This document shows, piece by piece, positions 1 through 9,353 of a DNA stretch of 64,000 nt. The translations under genes and the position numbers were made by a program. The stretch comes from Bradyrhizobium frederickii (GTDB lineage Bacteria; Pseudomonadota; Alphaproteobacteria; Rhizobiales; Xanthobacteraceae). The stretch lies in assembly GCF_004570865.1 (NCBI RefSeq), contig NZ_SPQS01000007.1:282783-346782 (forward strand), read 5' to 3'. Position 1 is the stretch's first letter. The number at the start of each line of letters is the position of its first letter. A model generated the notes under the pieces. The model did not search any database and was not told the DNA's origin. It saw only the letters and a program-made list of their open reading frames with translations.

Positions 1-1101
1 GAACAGCACGACGGCGCAGGCGACCGTGAGCAGCAGATTGTTCAGGACCAGCGCGCCCTCGCGCGAGATCGGCGCGAACAGGCCGCCCTGCTTCAACGAG
101 GTGGCGCGGCCCGCGAACAGCGACAGGCTGCCGCCGATGAACAGGCAGAGGATCAGCAGAATGAACACGCCGCGGGTGGGATCGGTGGCGAAGGCGTGCA
201 CCGAGGTGATGACGCCCGAGCGCACCAGGAAGGTGCCGAGCAGCGACAGCGAGAAGGTCAGGATCGAGAGCAGGATGGTCCAGACCTTCAGCGCGTTCCG
301 CTTTTCCATCACCAGCGCCGAATGCAATAGCGCGGTGCCGGAGAGCCACGGCATCAGCGAGGCGTTCTCGACCGGATCCCAGAACCACCAACCGCCCCAG
401 CCGAGCTCGTAATAGGCCCAGTACGAGCCCATGGCGATGCCGAGCGTCAGGAAGATCCAGGCGACCAGCGTCCACGGCCGCACCCAGCGCGCCCAGGCCG
501 CGTCGATCCGTCCCTCCATCAGCGCCGCGATGGCGAAGGAGAACGAGATCGAGAAGCCGACATAGCCGAGATAGAGCATCGGCGGATGCACGGCGAGCCC
601 GATGTCCTGGAGCACCGGATTGAGATCGCGGCCCTCGATCGGCGGGCTCGCGATACGCAGGAACGGGTTCGACGTCACGAGGATGAAGAGATAGAAGGCG
701 CTGGCGACCCAGGCCTGGACCGCGAGCACGTGCGCGCGCAGCGACAGCGGCAAATTGTTGCCGAAAGCGGCGACCAGCCCGCCGAACAGCGCAAGGATCG
801 ACACCCACAACAGCATCGAGCCTTCATGGTTTCCCCACACGCCGGTGATCTTGTAGAGCAGCGGCTTCATCGAGTGGGAATTCTCGTAGACGTTGGCGAC
901 CGAGAAATCCGAGTTCACGTGCAGCATCACGAGAGCGATGAACGAAGCGCCGACGAACAGGAGCTGCGCCAGCGCCGTGGAGCGCGCCACGTTCATGAGC
1001 GCGACGTCGCGCAGGCGCGCGCCGATCAGGGGCACGACCGACTGGATCAGGGCGAGCCCAAGCGCCAGCACCAGGGCGTAATGTCCGGATTCTGCGATCA
1101 C
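1..1101 (-). CDS. ccmF: Cytochrome c-type biogenesis protein CcmF, C-terminus cut by window edge
   Basis: Heme lyase core subunit of the system I cytochrome c maturation machinery in the inner membrane; it moves heme from holo-CcmE to apocytochrome c. The visible 367 codons are a chain of hydrophobic helices with the tryptophan-rich WWD-type segment ([13 protein letters not shown]) at about residues 232-245, which is diagnostic for CcmF/CcmC heme handlers. The rest (family length about 650 residues) lies outside the window. I chose a GTG start at 1101 because it overlaps the ccmE stop by 4 bp (GTGA) and gives the usual N-terminus [10 protein letters not shown]. It is the third gene of ccmI-ccmE-ccmF, known in rhizobia as cycHJK. 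Confidence 0.95.
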   Translation of the reverse strand, partial: MIAESGHYALVLALGLALIQSVVPLIGARLRDVALMNVARSTALAQLLFVGASFIALVMLHVNSDFSVANVYENSHSMKPLLYKITGVWGNHEGSMLLWVSILALFGGLVAAFGNNLPLSLRAHVLAVQAWVASAFYLFILVTSNPFLRIASPPIEGRDLNPVLQDIGLAVHPPMLYLGYVGFSISFSFAIAALMEGRIDAAWARWVRPWTLVAWIFLTLGIAMGSYWAYYELGWGGWWFWDPVENASLMPWLSGTALLHSALVMEKRNALKVWTILLSILTFSLSLLGTFLVRSGVITSVHAFATDPTRGVFILLILCLFIGGSLSLFAGRATSLKQGGLFAPISREGALVLNNLLLTVACAVVLF

Positions 1102-1622
1102 CGCACCGCTCCTTGCGGATTGCCCTGCGCCGTTGTCGCCGGCTTGCCCGCATCGGACGTCTTGCCGCCGTCGGAAGGCTTGCCGCCGTAATCGTCCTTC
1201 CAGTGCCCCTGCTTCTTCAGGGCATCGGCGACGTCCTTGGGCATGTAGGTCTCGTCGTGCTTGGCAAGCACGGTATCGGCCTTGAACACGCCGTTGGCAT
1301 CGAGCGCACCTTCGGCGACGACGCCCTGCCCCTCGCGGAACAGGTCGGGCAGGATGCCCTTGTAAGCCACCGGCAGCTTGGCGTTGCCGTCGGCGACCTC
1401 GAAGGTCACCGCGAGATTGTCCCCGCGCTGCAGCGAGCCGGGCTGCACCAGCCCGCCGAGACGAAACCGCTTGCCCGGCTCGACGTGCTTCTCGGCGACC
1501 ATGGTCGGCGTCGAGAAGAACACGATGGAGTCGCGAAGGGCGTTGAGCACCAGCGCGGCCGCGAGCGCGAGCACGGCGAGCGAGCCGCCGATGATGGTCA
1601 TACGTCGCTGCTTGCGCGTCAT
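1098..1622 (-). CDS. ccmE: Cytochrome c maturation heme chaperone CcmE
   Basis: Periplasmic heme chaperone that binds heme covalently and passes it to CcmF. It has 174 residues, close to the family norm. A basic N-terminus (MTRKQRRM) is followed by one membrane anchor (about residues 9-28) and a beta-barrel domain. The heme-attaching histidine is visible as H122 in [10 protein letters not shown], with the conserved Tyr126 four residues on. The C-terminal 40 residues are Gly/Lys/Ser-rich and probably disordered. The frame stays open upstream to 1742, but the ATG at 1622 gives the standard family N-terminus. It sits 37 bp after ccmI and overlaps ccmF by 4 bp. Confidence 0.96.
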   Translation of the reverse strand: MTRKQRRMTIIGGSLAVLALAAALVLNALRDSIVFFSTPTMVAEKHVEPGKRFRLGGLVQPGSLQRGDNLAVTFEVADGNAKLPVAYKGILPDLFREGQGVVAEGALDANGVFKADTVLAKHDETYMPKDVADALKKQGHWKDDYGGKPSDGGKTSDAGKPATTAQGNPQGAVR

Positions 1623-1659
1623 GGCGTATCCGTTCTCCGCTTCTGTCGTCCCGACATCA

Positions 1660-2766
1660 TCATCCGCCGAGCCCGAGCGTCCTGAGGCCTTCGTTGAGCT
1701 GGCGAAGCCGCTCGCCGTCGCTGCCAACCGCCTGCCGGGCATCGGCCGACGCCCCCATCGCCTTGTCCCGCTCGCCCATCACGAGATAGGCGCGCACCAG
1801 GCGCAGCCAGCTCTCGACGTCGTCGCCGTTCTGCTTCAACCGGGTGGCCAGACGCTCGACCATGCCCCGCACCATCGCGTTGCGATCGCCTTCGGCCATG
1901 TCCTTGGAAGCGGCAATCGCCTCGTCGGACAGCGCCGGCATCGTGCCACCGCCGCCGACCCGCGCCAGCGAGGTCTGCACCAGGACGCGCCAGGGCGCAT
2001 CGGCGGGCGCCTTGGCAAGCAGCGCGCGCCAGATCGTCGCGGCATCGTCCTTGCGGCCGTCCTGCTCGGCGGCGAGGCCGAGGAAGTAGTTGGCCTTGGG
2101 ATCGTCCGCGTCCAGGGCGTGGGCCCGCTCGAACTCCGTCTTGGCCTCGGCGGTCACCACGCCGCCGGCGGCGGCCGAGAGCGCTTCGCCGAGATCGGCC
2201 CGGCGCTCCGAGCTCTCGCCATTGTAGGTGAGCGAGTTGCGATAGGCGCGCACCGCATCGTCGAAACGGCCGAGCCGCTGCAGCACCGGCGCCAGCACGT
2301 TCCAGCCGCGGCCGTCGGTCGGATTCTTTTCCAGATGTTGCTGGACCTGTGCGACGAGATTCTCGAGCGACTGCGCCTTGCCCGGCACGCGCTCCCGTTG
2401 CGCCAGCGGAAAGTCCTGTAATTTGGGCGAGCCGAGCGGCATGTAGACGCCGAGCGAAACGAGCGGCAGGCCGGCGAGCGCCAGCACGGCCGCCACGCGG
2501 CGCCATGTCACGTTCGACGTCGGTGCCGTCGCGGGCTCGCTCGCGGCTGCGGCAAGCAGCCTGCGGCTGATCTCGACCCGCGCGGCCTCGGCGTCGGGCG
2601 CCGGGATCATGCCTGCGGCGAGATCACGCTCGATCTCGGCCAGCTGGTCCTTGTAAACCGCGACCTCGCTACCTTGATCTTGCGCGCGTTCCTTGCGGCC
2701 AAGCGGCCAAAGCACGGCGAAAATCGCCGCGACCGTCATCAGCGCGAACACGAACCATAGCGTCAT
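1660..2766 (-). CDS. ccmI: Cytochrome c maturation protein CcmI (CycH)
   Basis: Apocytochrome c chaperone of the system I maturation complex. It is a membrane protein of 368 residues. Residues 1-20 ([20 protein letters not shown]) form the first helix, followed by a cytoplasmic loop with a leucine-zipper-like heptad pattern, a second helix near residues 90-112 and a periplasmic TPR domain. TPR signatures such as [20 protein letters not shown] and [16 protein letters not shown] are readable. The frame is open to 2844, but the ATG at 2766 starts directly at the first membrane helix. It is the first gene of the ccmIEF run and is preceded by a long perfect palindrome at 2836-2853. Confidence 0.93.
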   Translation of the reverse strand: MTLWFVFALMTVAAIFAVLWPLGRKERAQDQGSEVAVYKDQLAEIERDLAAGMIPAPDAEAARVEISRRLLAAAASEPATAPTSNVTWRRVAAVLALAGLPLVSLGVYMPLGSPKLQDFPLAQRERVPGKAQSLENLVAQVQQHLEKNPTDGRGWNVLAPVLQRLGRFDDAVRAYRNSLTYNGESSERRADLGEALSAAAGGVVTAEAKTEFERAHALDADDPKANYFLGLAAEQDGRKDDAATIWRALLAKAPADAPWRVLVQTSLARVGGGGTMPALSDEAIAASKDMAEGDRNAMVRGMVERLATRLKQNGDDVESWLRLVRAYLVMGERDKAMGASADARQAVGSDGERLRQLNEGLRTLGLGG

Positions 2767-2835
2767 CTGGCAAGCTTCCGGCAGCGCACGAACCGCGCCC
2801 ATAGGTGCCTTTACACCACGGCCGGACGATGCGGC

Positions 2836-2853
2836 AATTGACAATTGTCAATT
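2836..2853. promoter_or_regulatory. Perfect 18-bp palindrome upstream of ccmI, candidate operator
   Basis: The sequence AATTGACAATTGTCAATT is identical to its own reverse complement and lies 70-87 bp upstream of the ccmI start, in the only AT-rich stretch of this spacer. A TTGACA hexamer is present on both strands. The symmetry and position suggest a binding site for a dimeric regulator; the regulator is unknown. Confidence 0.5.
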
Positions 2854-2897
2854 CGGCGCGACCGCAAGCAGTCTCGAAACGATGCGAATCCAACGGC

Positions 2898-3167
2898 TTA
2901 GCAGATCTCGAAATCCGCACTTTGCGCGGCCTGCTCGCCGTGGCCGTTGAAGGCCTTCAGGAAGTACGTTCCTGGGGGGACGGCCTCCGGCAATCTGATG
3001 CGCAGCGCGCCAACGGGAACCGGAGACGCAACCCGCGTGATGGTCTCGGACAATTGCCGACCGCTTGCCTTCTCGACGAGCACCACTTTGGCGCCGACCA
3101 TCAGCCTTTGATACTTGGCAACGACGACGCGGTTCTCAATTTCGATCGAGCTGATGACGGGTTTCAT
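2898..3167 (-). CDS. Small conserved hypothetical protein, Ig-like beta fold
   Basis: A protein of 89 residues with alternating beta-type segments and a C-terminus (PPGTYFLKAFNGHGEQAAQ...ADFEIC) resembling the closing strands of an Ig/TIG-like domain. No signal peptide or membrane segment is visible with the ATG start at 3167. A TTG start at 3230 would add 21 residues, but the family could not be used to decide. It lies between the 466-residue hypothetical gene and ccmI on the same strand, 97 bp and 131 bp away respectively, so co-transcription with the ccm genes is possible but unproven. Function unknown. Confidence 0.5.
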   Translation of the reverse strand: MKPVISSIEIENRVVVAKYQRLMVGAKVVLVEKASGRQLSETITRVASPVPVGALRIRLPEAVPPGTYFLKAFNGHGEQAAQSADFEIC

Positions 3168-3264
3168 GCGCACAAATAGAAGTCCCCGGATTTCCACGGG
3201 AACCGTACGGCGCGACACCGGCACCGTCAACCAGAAATTGTGCTTACGAAAATATGCGCTTCGA

Positions 3265-4665
3265 TCAGCTCGCGCGCGACGATTTGCGCTCGCCCGTAGC
3301 GGCGTTTTGCGCGGCCCGGCTCATCAGCGAGGCGTAGTCGTCGCCAAACAGCACCTGGCAGAAGCGAATCGCGGCGTCCACCTGCTGTTGCCGATAGGTG
3401 CGGACCTTGTGATCGGCGGCTCGCAACGACTGCACCAGCTGCTCGGTCGAGCGTTCGACGTATTGCTGGAGATCGGAATAGGTGCGCAGCGTCACCTCGT
3501 TGATCGCCAGCTCGCTCGCATAATTGCGGCAGGTCGCGACGAAATCGATCAGTGCCACGGTCTCTTCCACCTCGGTGCTGTCGATCCGCGCCCCCGGCGG
3601 AATGTCCTTCTCTGGCCGCTGGCGCAGGATGCGGCGGACCCGGCCGGGAACGCTGTCGATCTCGGATTGCAGCGCATTGGAGATGTCGGCCCGGATCGAG
3701 GTGAGCTGCCTGCCCCAGGCGGAATCGTTGCGCAGGTCGAGCTCGGTGCGCAGGCCGCGCACGCCGTCGTGCAGCGCCTTGAGATTGCCGGCCACGTTGT
3801 CGAAATGGCCGCGCTTGATGTCCATGCGCAAGGTGGCCGCGACACAGGACAGATCGTGCAGCGCGATCGTGACGGCAGCGCCGTAAGGCGTCGCCGCGAC
3901 GCGGATCTCGTCGTCGGAGGCGGCAATCTTGATGGCGAGGCGAATGATCTGCCAGGGCGCGGTCATCCGCTCCACCACGATCGACAGCGCGAAGGGCAGC
4001 ATCTGCGGCGTCTGGAGCACCGGAATGTTGAGCGCCGACGTCACCGAGGCGATCTGGGAATCGCCGAACGCGCGCAAGGTCCGCGGCAGCCTCTCGTTCA
4101 GGCTGGCGATGGCCTCCCGGACCTGGAGCACCGCTCCGATCGAATAGAGGTCCTCGATCACGTTGGGCGGGCCGACCCGGGCCAGCGCGCGCGATTTGTC
4201 GCCGCCGCCGGGACCCGTCAGCCCGAAAATGGCGTCCGCAGCCGCGGCTTGGAGCTTCAGCGCCAAGGCCTCGACCTGCCCCGCACTATCGGCGGGCATA
4301 CGGGCCAGCGCGGCCTCGAATTCGTTGATCTTGTCCGGCGCGCCGTCGCGGCCGAGCCATTGCCAGATCGGCTGGAGCGAGGAGCGACGAATCTGGCCGA
4401 CCCGGATCGGGACGCCCGCTTCGACCAGGAACGGTTCCAGCACCTGGAACAGCAGCCGCGACAGATCGTCCGTGCGCGGCGGCGGGGCTTCATCGGCTTC
4501 GGTCTTGCGGACAATCTTGCGCAACTGCTCGAGCACGAGGGTCGCCACCGCCGTGTCCTGACCGCGCTCGAGCGCACGCTCGAACTCCCGCATCAGCAGC
4601 GCCTGCGCCTGCGGCGGGAGCTGCGCGAGATATTCCCTCAGCCGCTCGATCGATGTCTGGCTCAT
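3265..4665 (-). CDS. Conserved hypothetical protein, 466 residues, alpha-helical
   Basis: I do not recognise a named family. The protein is soluble-looking, with no signal peptide or membrane helix, and is rich in amphipathic helices throughout. It begins MSQTSIERLREYLAQLPPQ and carries a proline/acidic linker near residues 57-65. Arg/Gln-rich helices near the end (about residues 395-430) may form a coiled coil. Codon usage is strongly GC3-biased like the neighbours, and no frameshift is seen, so it is a genuine gene. It stands alone: 158 bp separate it from the sensor kinase gene upstream. Confidence 0.75.
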   Translation of the reverse strand: MSQTSIERLREYLAQLPPQAQALLMREFERALERGQDTAVATLVLEQLRKIVRKTEADEAPPPRTDDLSRLLFQVLEPFLVEAGVPIRVGQIRRSSLQPIWQWLGRDGAPDKINEFEAALARMPADSAGQVEALALKLQAAAADAIFGLTGPGGGDKSRALARVGPPNVIEDLYSIGAVLQVREAIASLNERLPRTLRAFGDSQIASVTSALNIPVLQTPQMLPFALSIVVERMTAPWQIIRLAIKIAASDDEIRVAATPYGAAVTIALHDLSCVAATLRMDIKRGHFDNVAGNLKALHDGVRGLRTELDLRNDSAWGRQLTSIRADISNALQSEIDSVPGRVRRILRQRPEKDIPPGARIDSTEVEETVALIDFVATCRNYASELAINEVTLRTYSDLQQYVERSTEQLVQSLRAADHKVRTYRQQQVDAAIRFCQVLFGDDYASLMSRAAQNAATGERKSSRAS

Positions 4666-4824
4666 GCGCCCGGGTAATGCACGGTAAAATGGCGGACCTG
4701 GATGCGTCCGGGCGCGATCATAGGAGGGCCCACTTAAGAAGCCGTTTAGGAAGTCGGCCCGAATTCCCTTGGTTGGCGTCGGCCGGCCCTTGGCGAGGAC
4801 GAAAAGCGACGCCGGAACAAAGGA

Positions 4825-6201
4825 TTATATACCCGGAAGGATCAGTTCGGCGCGCAGGCCGCCGGTCGGCGCGCCGCCGAGCGAGAGGCTGCCGCCGTAG
4901 AGCGCCGCGAGGTCGGTCACGATCGACAGCCCCAATCCCGAGCCGGGCTTGGACTCGTCGAGCCGCTGGCCGCGCCGGGAGACCTGGGCGCGCTCGGCCT
5001 CCGACAGGCCGCGGCCGTCGTCATCGACGACGATGCGCAGCCGCGGGCCGGCCCCCGCCTGGGGCGGCGGGTCCACCAGAACCTCGATGAAAACGCGCGA
5101 GGCCGCCCATTTGCAGGCATTGTCGACGAGATTGCCGACCATCTCCTCCAGATCCTGGCGCTCGCCGCGGAATTTCGCCGACGGATCGGCCTTGGCCTCG
5201 ACCACGATGCCACGATCGCGATGGATCTTCTCCATAGTCCGCCGCAGCGCCTCGATGGCAGGCGCCACTTCCGTCACGGTCGCGACCACGGAAACCCGCG
5301 CTGCGATGCGGGCTCGCTCCAGATGATGGGCGACCTGGTCGCGCATCACGTCCGCCTGCTCCATCACCTTGGCCGCGAACGGATCGGCAATGTGGGCGCC
5401 GGCCTCATTGACGATGACCGAGAGCGGCGTCTTGATCGCGTGGGCGAGATTGCCGACATGGGTGCGCGCGCGCTCGACGATCTCGCGATTGGCATCGATC
5501 AGCGCGTTGGTCTCGCGCGCCAATGGGGCGATCTCGACCGGGAATTCGCCTTCGAGCCGCTCCGCCCGCCCGGAGCGGATGTCGGCGATCGATTCCGAGA
5601 TGCGCTTGAGCGGCGCCAGGCCGAAACGGACCTGGAACACGGTCGTCAGCAGCAGCACGATGCCGAGCGCGGTGAAGGTGCCGCCGAGATAATAGTCGAA
5701 GCTGCGTGTCTCGTCGAAAATCTCGGTGTCGTCGCCGGCGACGCTGACGAGAAACTTGCCGTCGGCGCCGAGATCGACCGGCCGCTCGACCATGCGTAGG
5801 TTCTGCCCTTCGGGCCCGTCGACATAGGCAAGGCGAATGCCGGCGGCGGTGAGCTCGGTGCCCTGCTCCTCCAGCTTCGGCAGCTTCTTGTCCCAGAGCG
5901 AGCGTGAGGAGCGCACCTCCGGCTTCTCGGTGTCGGTCCGGGTGATCTGCCAGTACCAGCCCGACAGCGGCAGCTCGAACAGGGGCTCGCCCAGCGACTG
6001 GAACTGGCGGTCCGGCGGCTCGTCGGGGGTCGCGACCTCGGCTATGAGGGTACGCAGATAGAGGTTGAGCCGGCGGTCGAAGGCGCGCTCGGTGGCGTTC
6101 TTGTAGACCGACGAGAGCACCACGCCGGTGATGGCCAGGATCACCACGAGCCAGGCGGTCGCCGACAGGAACAGCCGGTTGGCAAGCGAGCTAGCGGCCA
6201 T
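4825..6201 (-). CDS. Sensor histidine kinase, FeuQ/PhoQ-like
   Basis: Membrane sensor kinase of a two-component system, 458 residues. Two membrane helices (about residues 12-32 and 171-190) enclose a periplasmic sensor of about 140 residues. HAMP-like residues follow. The phosphoacceptor is H254 in NLAHAIKTPLSV, and the ATPase domain shows the N box NLVDNACKW, the G1 box DDDGRGL and the G2 box GSGLGLSI. The response regulator gene lies 94 bp upstream on the same strand, so the two are probably one transcript. The sensor lineage resembles rhizobial FeuQ, which is tied to envelope or osmotic adaptation; that assignment is by memory of sequence style, so the symbol is left blank. Confidence 0.92.
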   Translation of the reverse strand: MAASSLANRLFLSATAWLVVILAITGVVLSSVYKNATERAFDRRLNLYLRTLIAEVATPDEPPDRQFQSLGEPLFELPLSGWYWQITRTDTEKPEVRSSRSLWDKKLPKLEEQGTELTAAGIRLAYVDGPEGQNLRMVERPVDLGADGKFLVSVAGDDTEIFDETRSFDYYLGGTFTALGIVLLLTTVFQVRFGLAPLKRISESIADIRSGRAERLEGEFPVEIAPLARETNALIDANREIVERARTHVGNLAHAIKTPLSVIVNEAGAHIADPFAAKVMEQADVMRDQVAHHLERARIAARVSVVATVTEVAPAIEALRRTMEKIHRDRGIVVEAKADPSAKFRGERQDLEEMVGNLVDNACKWAASRVFIEVLVDPPPQAGAGPRLRIVVDDDGRGLSEAERAQVSRRGQRLDESKPGSGLGLSIVTDLAALYGGSLSLGGAPTGGLRAELILPGI

Positions 6202-6295
6202 CGGAAATATCCCGGGAGGCGCAGGATGGCGGGGCGTCGGAGGTCATGACCGGACCAAGGCCCGTGTCGGGCGGCCCGTCAAGTCCCGGAACGCG

Positions 6296-6961
6296 TCAGG
6301 TGGCCGGCGGGGTCAGGAGATAGCCGAGGCCGCGGACGGTCTGGATGATGTCGACATCGAGCTTCTTGCGGATGCGGCCGACGAACACCTCGATGGTGTT
6401 GGAGTCGCGGTCAAAGTCCTGGTCGTAGAGATGCTCGACCAGCTCGGTGCGGGAGACCACCCGCCCGGAATGGTGCATCAGGTAGGCCAGAAGCCGATAT
6501 TCGTGCGAGGTCATCTTGACGGGATTGCCTGACACGCTGACCCGGCCGGTCCTGGTATCGAGCGTGACGGGACCGCAGCTGAGCTCGCTCTGGGCATGGC
6601 CAGTGGAGCGGCGCAGCAGCGCACGGATGCGCGCCAGCACCTCCTCCAGGTGGAACGGTTTTGCGACGTAGTCGTCGGCGCCGGCATCGAACCCCTGCAC
6701 CTTGTCGCTCCAGCGGTCGCGGGCGGTGAGGATCAGGACCGGCATGGTGCGGCCGTTGCGGCGCCAGGCCTCCAGCACCGAGATGCCGTCCTTCTTCGGC
6801 AGGCCGATGTCGAGCACGACGGCATCATACGGCTCGTTGTCGCCGAGATAGTGCCCCTCCTCCCCGTCGAAGGCCCGATCGACGACATAGCCGGCGTCGG
6901 TCAGCGCCTTGGTGAGCTGGCGATTGAGATCAGGGTCGTCCTCAACAACGAGCAGGCGCAC
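6296..6961 (-). CDS. OmpR-family response regulator, FeuP/PhoP-like
   Basis: DNA-binding response regulator of 221 residues and the partner of the adjacent kinase. The receiver domain (1-120) has acidic residues E7-D8-D9, phosphoacceptor D51 in VVLDIGLP, the switch Thr in LILTARD and K in YVAKPF. A winged-helix DNA-binding domain follows (LTSHEYRLL-type segment, then SNTIEVFVGRIRKKL and the RGLGYLL wing). The frame extends to 6997, but a GTG at 6961 is preceded by GGAGAG at a good distance and gives the canonical N-terminus VRLLVVEDD. The kinase gene follows 94 bp downstream. Confidence 0.95.
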   Translation of the reverse strand: MRLLVVEDDPDLNRQLTKALTDAGYVVDRAFDGEEGHYLGDNEPYDAVVLDIGLPKKDGISVLEAWRRNGRTMPVLILTARDRWSDKVQGFDAGADDYVAKPFHLEEVLARIRALLRRSTGHAQSELSCGPVTLDTRTGRVSVSGNPVKMTSHEYRLLAYLMHHSGRVVSRTELVEHLYDQDFDRDSNTIEVFVGRIRKKLDVDIIQTVRGLGYLLTPPAT

Positions 6962-7089
6962 GCTTCTCTCCAGAAATAGACCGCGACAATACCGCACCAG
7001 ATGAGCAATTCCGGCGTGAACTGAATATGAACGCGGGGAACCTGCCGCGTTACTTTTTGGTCATATACGAAGTCCATCGCCGACGCGAC

Positions 7090-7134
7090 TGCGCCCGCCC
7101 TGCGGCCGGACGGACCGGCAGCAGGGCGGGCGCA
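7090..7134 (-). terminator. GC-rich 14-bp hairpin, probable terminator
   Basis: Arms 7090-7103 (TGCGCCCGCCCTGC) and 7121-7134 are perfectly complementary, with a 17-nt loop. It lies 57 bp beyond the stop of the small membrane protein gene at 7191 and upstream of the response regulator promoter. There is no T tract, so it may act as an mRNA 3' stabiliser or a factor-assisted terminator. Confidence 0.55.
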
Positions 7135-7190
7135 ATGTGCCGCGTGCCCGCGGCAGGCCGGAAGGTCCGCCCTTCCCGTGAATTCGGCCG

Positions 7191-7346
7191 TCAGGTCCGG
7201 AAGAACACGAACCAGATGACGGCGAGGATCAGGATCGCAAGCCCGGTCGAAATGGCGAGCAGCGCCGCCACCGAAGGCCCGGGCTCGCCCTGGCGCGCCT
7301 CGGTCGGAGTTTCCACGATCTGACGCTGCTCTCGCGTGGTTGCCAT
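7191..7346 (-). CDS. Small single-helix membrane protein, 51 residues
   Basis: A short gene: an ATG at 7346 preceded by GAGGG, then 51 codons ending in TGA at 7191. The first 24 residues are polar (MATTREQRQIVETPTEARQG...), and residues 27-48 form one hydrophobic helix (AALLAISTGLAILILAVIWFVF) ending in Arg-Thr. It is typical of unnamed small inner-membrane proteins. It reads away from the divergent ku gene, and a strong hairpin at 7090-7134 follows it. Function unknown. Confidence 0.65.
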   Translation of the reverse strand: MATTREQRQIVETPTEARQGEPGPSVAALLAISTGLAILILAVIWFVFFRT

Positions 7347-7577
7347 GATGCCCTCAATCTGGATGTCGCTTCGTTAGCCGCGACCTCCTCGCAGCTGATG
7401 TCCGGGCCAACGCGTGATTGGATACGATGTTCCGGCTTTTACGCACGGATCGGGCAGCGACAGCACGGCCCCGCGGCCGGTTAACGCAGTTGGAAGATTC
7501 AGCAACCGACCTTGCTTTGATTCGTTGTTCCCCGATGGTATCCTTGTCTTCTGTCCCTGTTGCGTTTGGAGTAGCCC

Positions 7578-8555
7578 ATGGCCCCCCGCGCCAATTGGAA
7601 GGGTTTTCTGCGTCTGTCGCTCGTGACCTGCCCGGTTGCGCTCTATCCGGCCACTTCGGATACCGAGAAGGTCTCCTTCAACCAGATCAACCGCAAGACC
7701 GGCCACCGGATCAAGTACCTCAAGGTCGACGCCGAGACCGGTGACGAGGTGACCTCCGAGGACATCGTCAAGGGCTACAAGGTCGACACCGATACCTACA
7801 TCGAGGTCACCAAGGACGAGCTCGACGAGATCGCGCTCGATTCCACGCACACGATCGATATCGACGAGTTCGTGCCGAAGACCGACATCGACAACCGCTA
7901 TCTGATCCGCCCCTATTACCTCGTGCCGGACGGCAAGGTCGGCCACGACGCCTATGCCGTGATCCGCGAGACCATCCGCAGCATGGACAAGGTCGCCATC
8001 GGCCGGGTGGTGCTGACCAACCGCGAGCACATCATCGCGCTCGAGCCACTCGAGAGCGGGCTGATGGGCACGCTGCTGCGCTACCCCTACGAGGTCCGCA
8101 GCGAGACGGAATATTTCGACGATATCCAGGACGTGAAGCTCACCAAGGACATGCTCGACCTCGCCAGGCACATCGTCGAGAAGAAGTCCGGCGCGTTCGA
8201 GCCGGAGCTGTTCGAGGACCATTACGAGACCGCCCTGATCGATCTCATCAACAAGAAGCGCAGCGGCATGCCGATCGCGGCCAAGGCGGCGCCGAAGACC
8301 GGCGGCAACGTCATCAACCTGATGGACGCGCTGAAGAAGAGCATCGCGAACGAGAAGGACACAGCGCCCGCGGCGAAGGTCGCCAAGGAGGCCAAGGCCA
8401 AGAAGCCGAAGAAGCGCGTCGAGGGCCAGCGCGAGATGCTGCTGCCGATATCCGGCAAGGGCGGCAAGGACGCTGCGGCAAAGGCGAAGGATGCCCCGAA
8501 GAAGGCAGCCGACAAGCCGGTCCGCGCGCCGGCGCGGGCGAAGAAGGCGGGCTGA
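7578..8555 (+). CDS. ku: Non-homologous end joining protein Ku
   Basis: Bacterial Ku of 325 residues; it forms a homodimeric ring on DNA double-strand ends and recruits ligase LigD. The start MAPRANWKGFLRLSLVTCPVAL and the segment FNQINRKTGHRIKYLKVDAETG are hallmark Ku core features, and the core runs to about residue 250. The last 75 residues are Lys/Ala-rich (KAKKPKKR, APKKAADKP), the basic DNA-binding tail seen in many soil bacteria. ATG at 7578 follows a GTTTGGAGTAG context. No ligD gene is present in the window, so the ligase must be encoded elsewhere, as is common when several ku copies exist. Confidence 0.96.
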   Translation: MAPRANWKGFLRLSLVTCPVALYPATSDTEKVSFNQINRKTGHRIKYLKVDAETGDEVTSEDIVKGYKVDTDTYIEVTKDELDEIALDSTHTIDIDEFVPKTDIDNRYLIRPYYLVPDGKVGHDAYAVIRETIRSMDKVAIGRVVLTNREHIIALEPLESGLMGTLLRYPYEVRSETEYFDDIQDVKLTKDMLDLARHIVEKKSGAFEPELFEDHYETALIDLINKKRSGMPIAAKAAPKTGGNVINLMDALKKSIANEKDTAPAAKVAKEAKAKKPKKRVEGQREMLLPISGKGGKDAAAKAKDAPKKAADKPVRAPARAKKAG

Positions 8556-8610
8556 CAGCGTCGCATCAATCACGCCGTGATGTCACTCCTCGCGGATCAG
8601 GCGGCCTGAC

Positions 8611-8847
8611 ATGCCCTGGTCGACGGCGTTCGACGATCCCGTTCGCGTGAGCAGCAAGCGCACGCTGCACACGCTCCAGGACGCCGCGGACTACATCATG
8701 CAGCTGCCCGAGGACGCCCAGCACGAGGCGCACTGGCAGACCGCCGTCGAGACCTTGATCAACGCGGCCGAGACGGGCGGCGGCTGGGTGATGTTCGCCC
8801 GTATCGCCATGCTGCGGGCCCTGAATGCGCCTGGCCGGCGCCGATGA
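8611..8847 (+). CDS. Small conserved hypothetical protein, 78 residues
   Basis: A compact helical protein (MPWSTAFDDPVRVSSKRTLHTL...). It contains no signal peptide, membrane helix or metal motif. The central part (LQDAADYIMQLPEDAQHEAHWQTAVETLINAAE) looks like a helix-turn-helix bundle of the kind found in many short rhizobial proteins. It follows ku by 55 bp on the same strand and could be co-transcribed. Codon usage matches the neighbours. Function unknown. Confidence 0.65.
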   Translation: MPWSTAFDDPVRVSSKRTLHTLQDAADYIMQLPEDAQHEAHWQTAVETLINAAETGGGWVMFARIAMLRALNAPGRRR

Positions 8848-9130
8848 ACGCGCTGGCCTCGGCAAACAGCCTCAACAATCCGTTAAGCGGCACCCTTCTC
8901 CCGATGCGACCGCCATGGCGAACCGCCTCCCGGCGCTTGCCCGCGCACGAGGGTCCGCCGATTTGAATCCATTTGGACGCACCGGCGGAACCTTAATTTA
9001 ATGACTGCCGTCGTATCAGCGGAGGCGCGATGCGCGGGCTTAATTTTTGGCGCACCAAGCTTATTCGATCTATTGACGAATTCGATGACGACGCGACCAT
9101 ACGTTGGATCGGATCAACAGGAGTTGGGCA

Positions 9131-9295
9131 ATGCGTTTGCTTAGGTCTTTCCTTGCCGATGAGAATGGTGCGACCGCCATCGAGTACGGCCTCATCGCCG
9201 CGGGGATTGCGCTGGCGATCGTGACCGCCGTGAACAACACGGGCGGCGCCCTGCTCAACAGCAAGTTCAACGCGGTCAGCACGGCGATCAAGTAA
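9131..9295 (+). CDS. Flp family type IVb pilin
   Basis: Major pilin subunit of Tad/Flp pili, 54 residues. The leader MRLLRSFLADENG is followed by the processing site NG-ATAIEY, with Glu at +5 and Tyr at +6 after cleavage, and by the hydrophobic pilin helix GLIAAGIALAIVTAVNN. The AGGAG box at 9119-9123 points to the ATG at 9131 rather than an earlier in-frame ATG at 9104. No tad assembly or prepilin peptidase genes are nearby, so this is an orphan pilin gene supplied by machinery encoded elsewhere. Confidence 0.9.
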   Translation: MRLLRSFLADENGATAIEYGLIAAGIALAIVTAVNNTGGALLNSKFNAVSTAIK

Positions 9296-9353
9296 CGCCC
9301 GGTGCCGCCGGCCATGATCTGCGTCAACAGCATCAGGGCCGCCACGTCTAAGC

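Noticed and set aside
7500..7545. A sigma-70-like promoter TTGATT-N16-TATCCT ahead of ku
   Set aside because: The hexamers are weak matches and such pairs are easy to find by chance; not listed as a feature.
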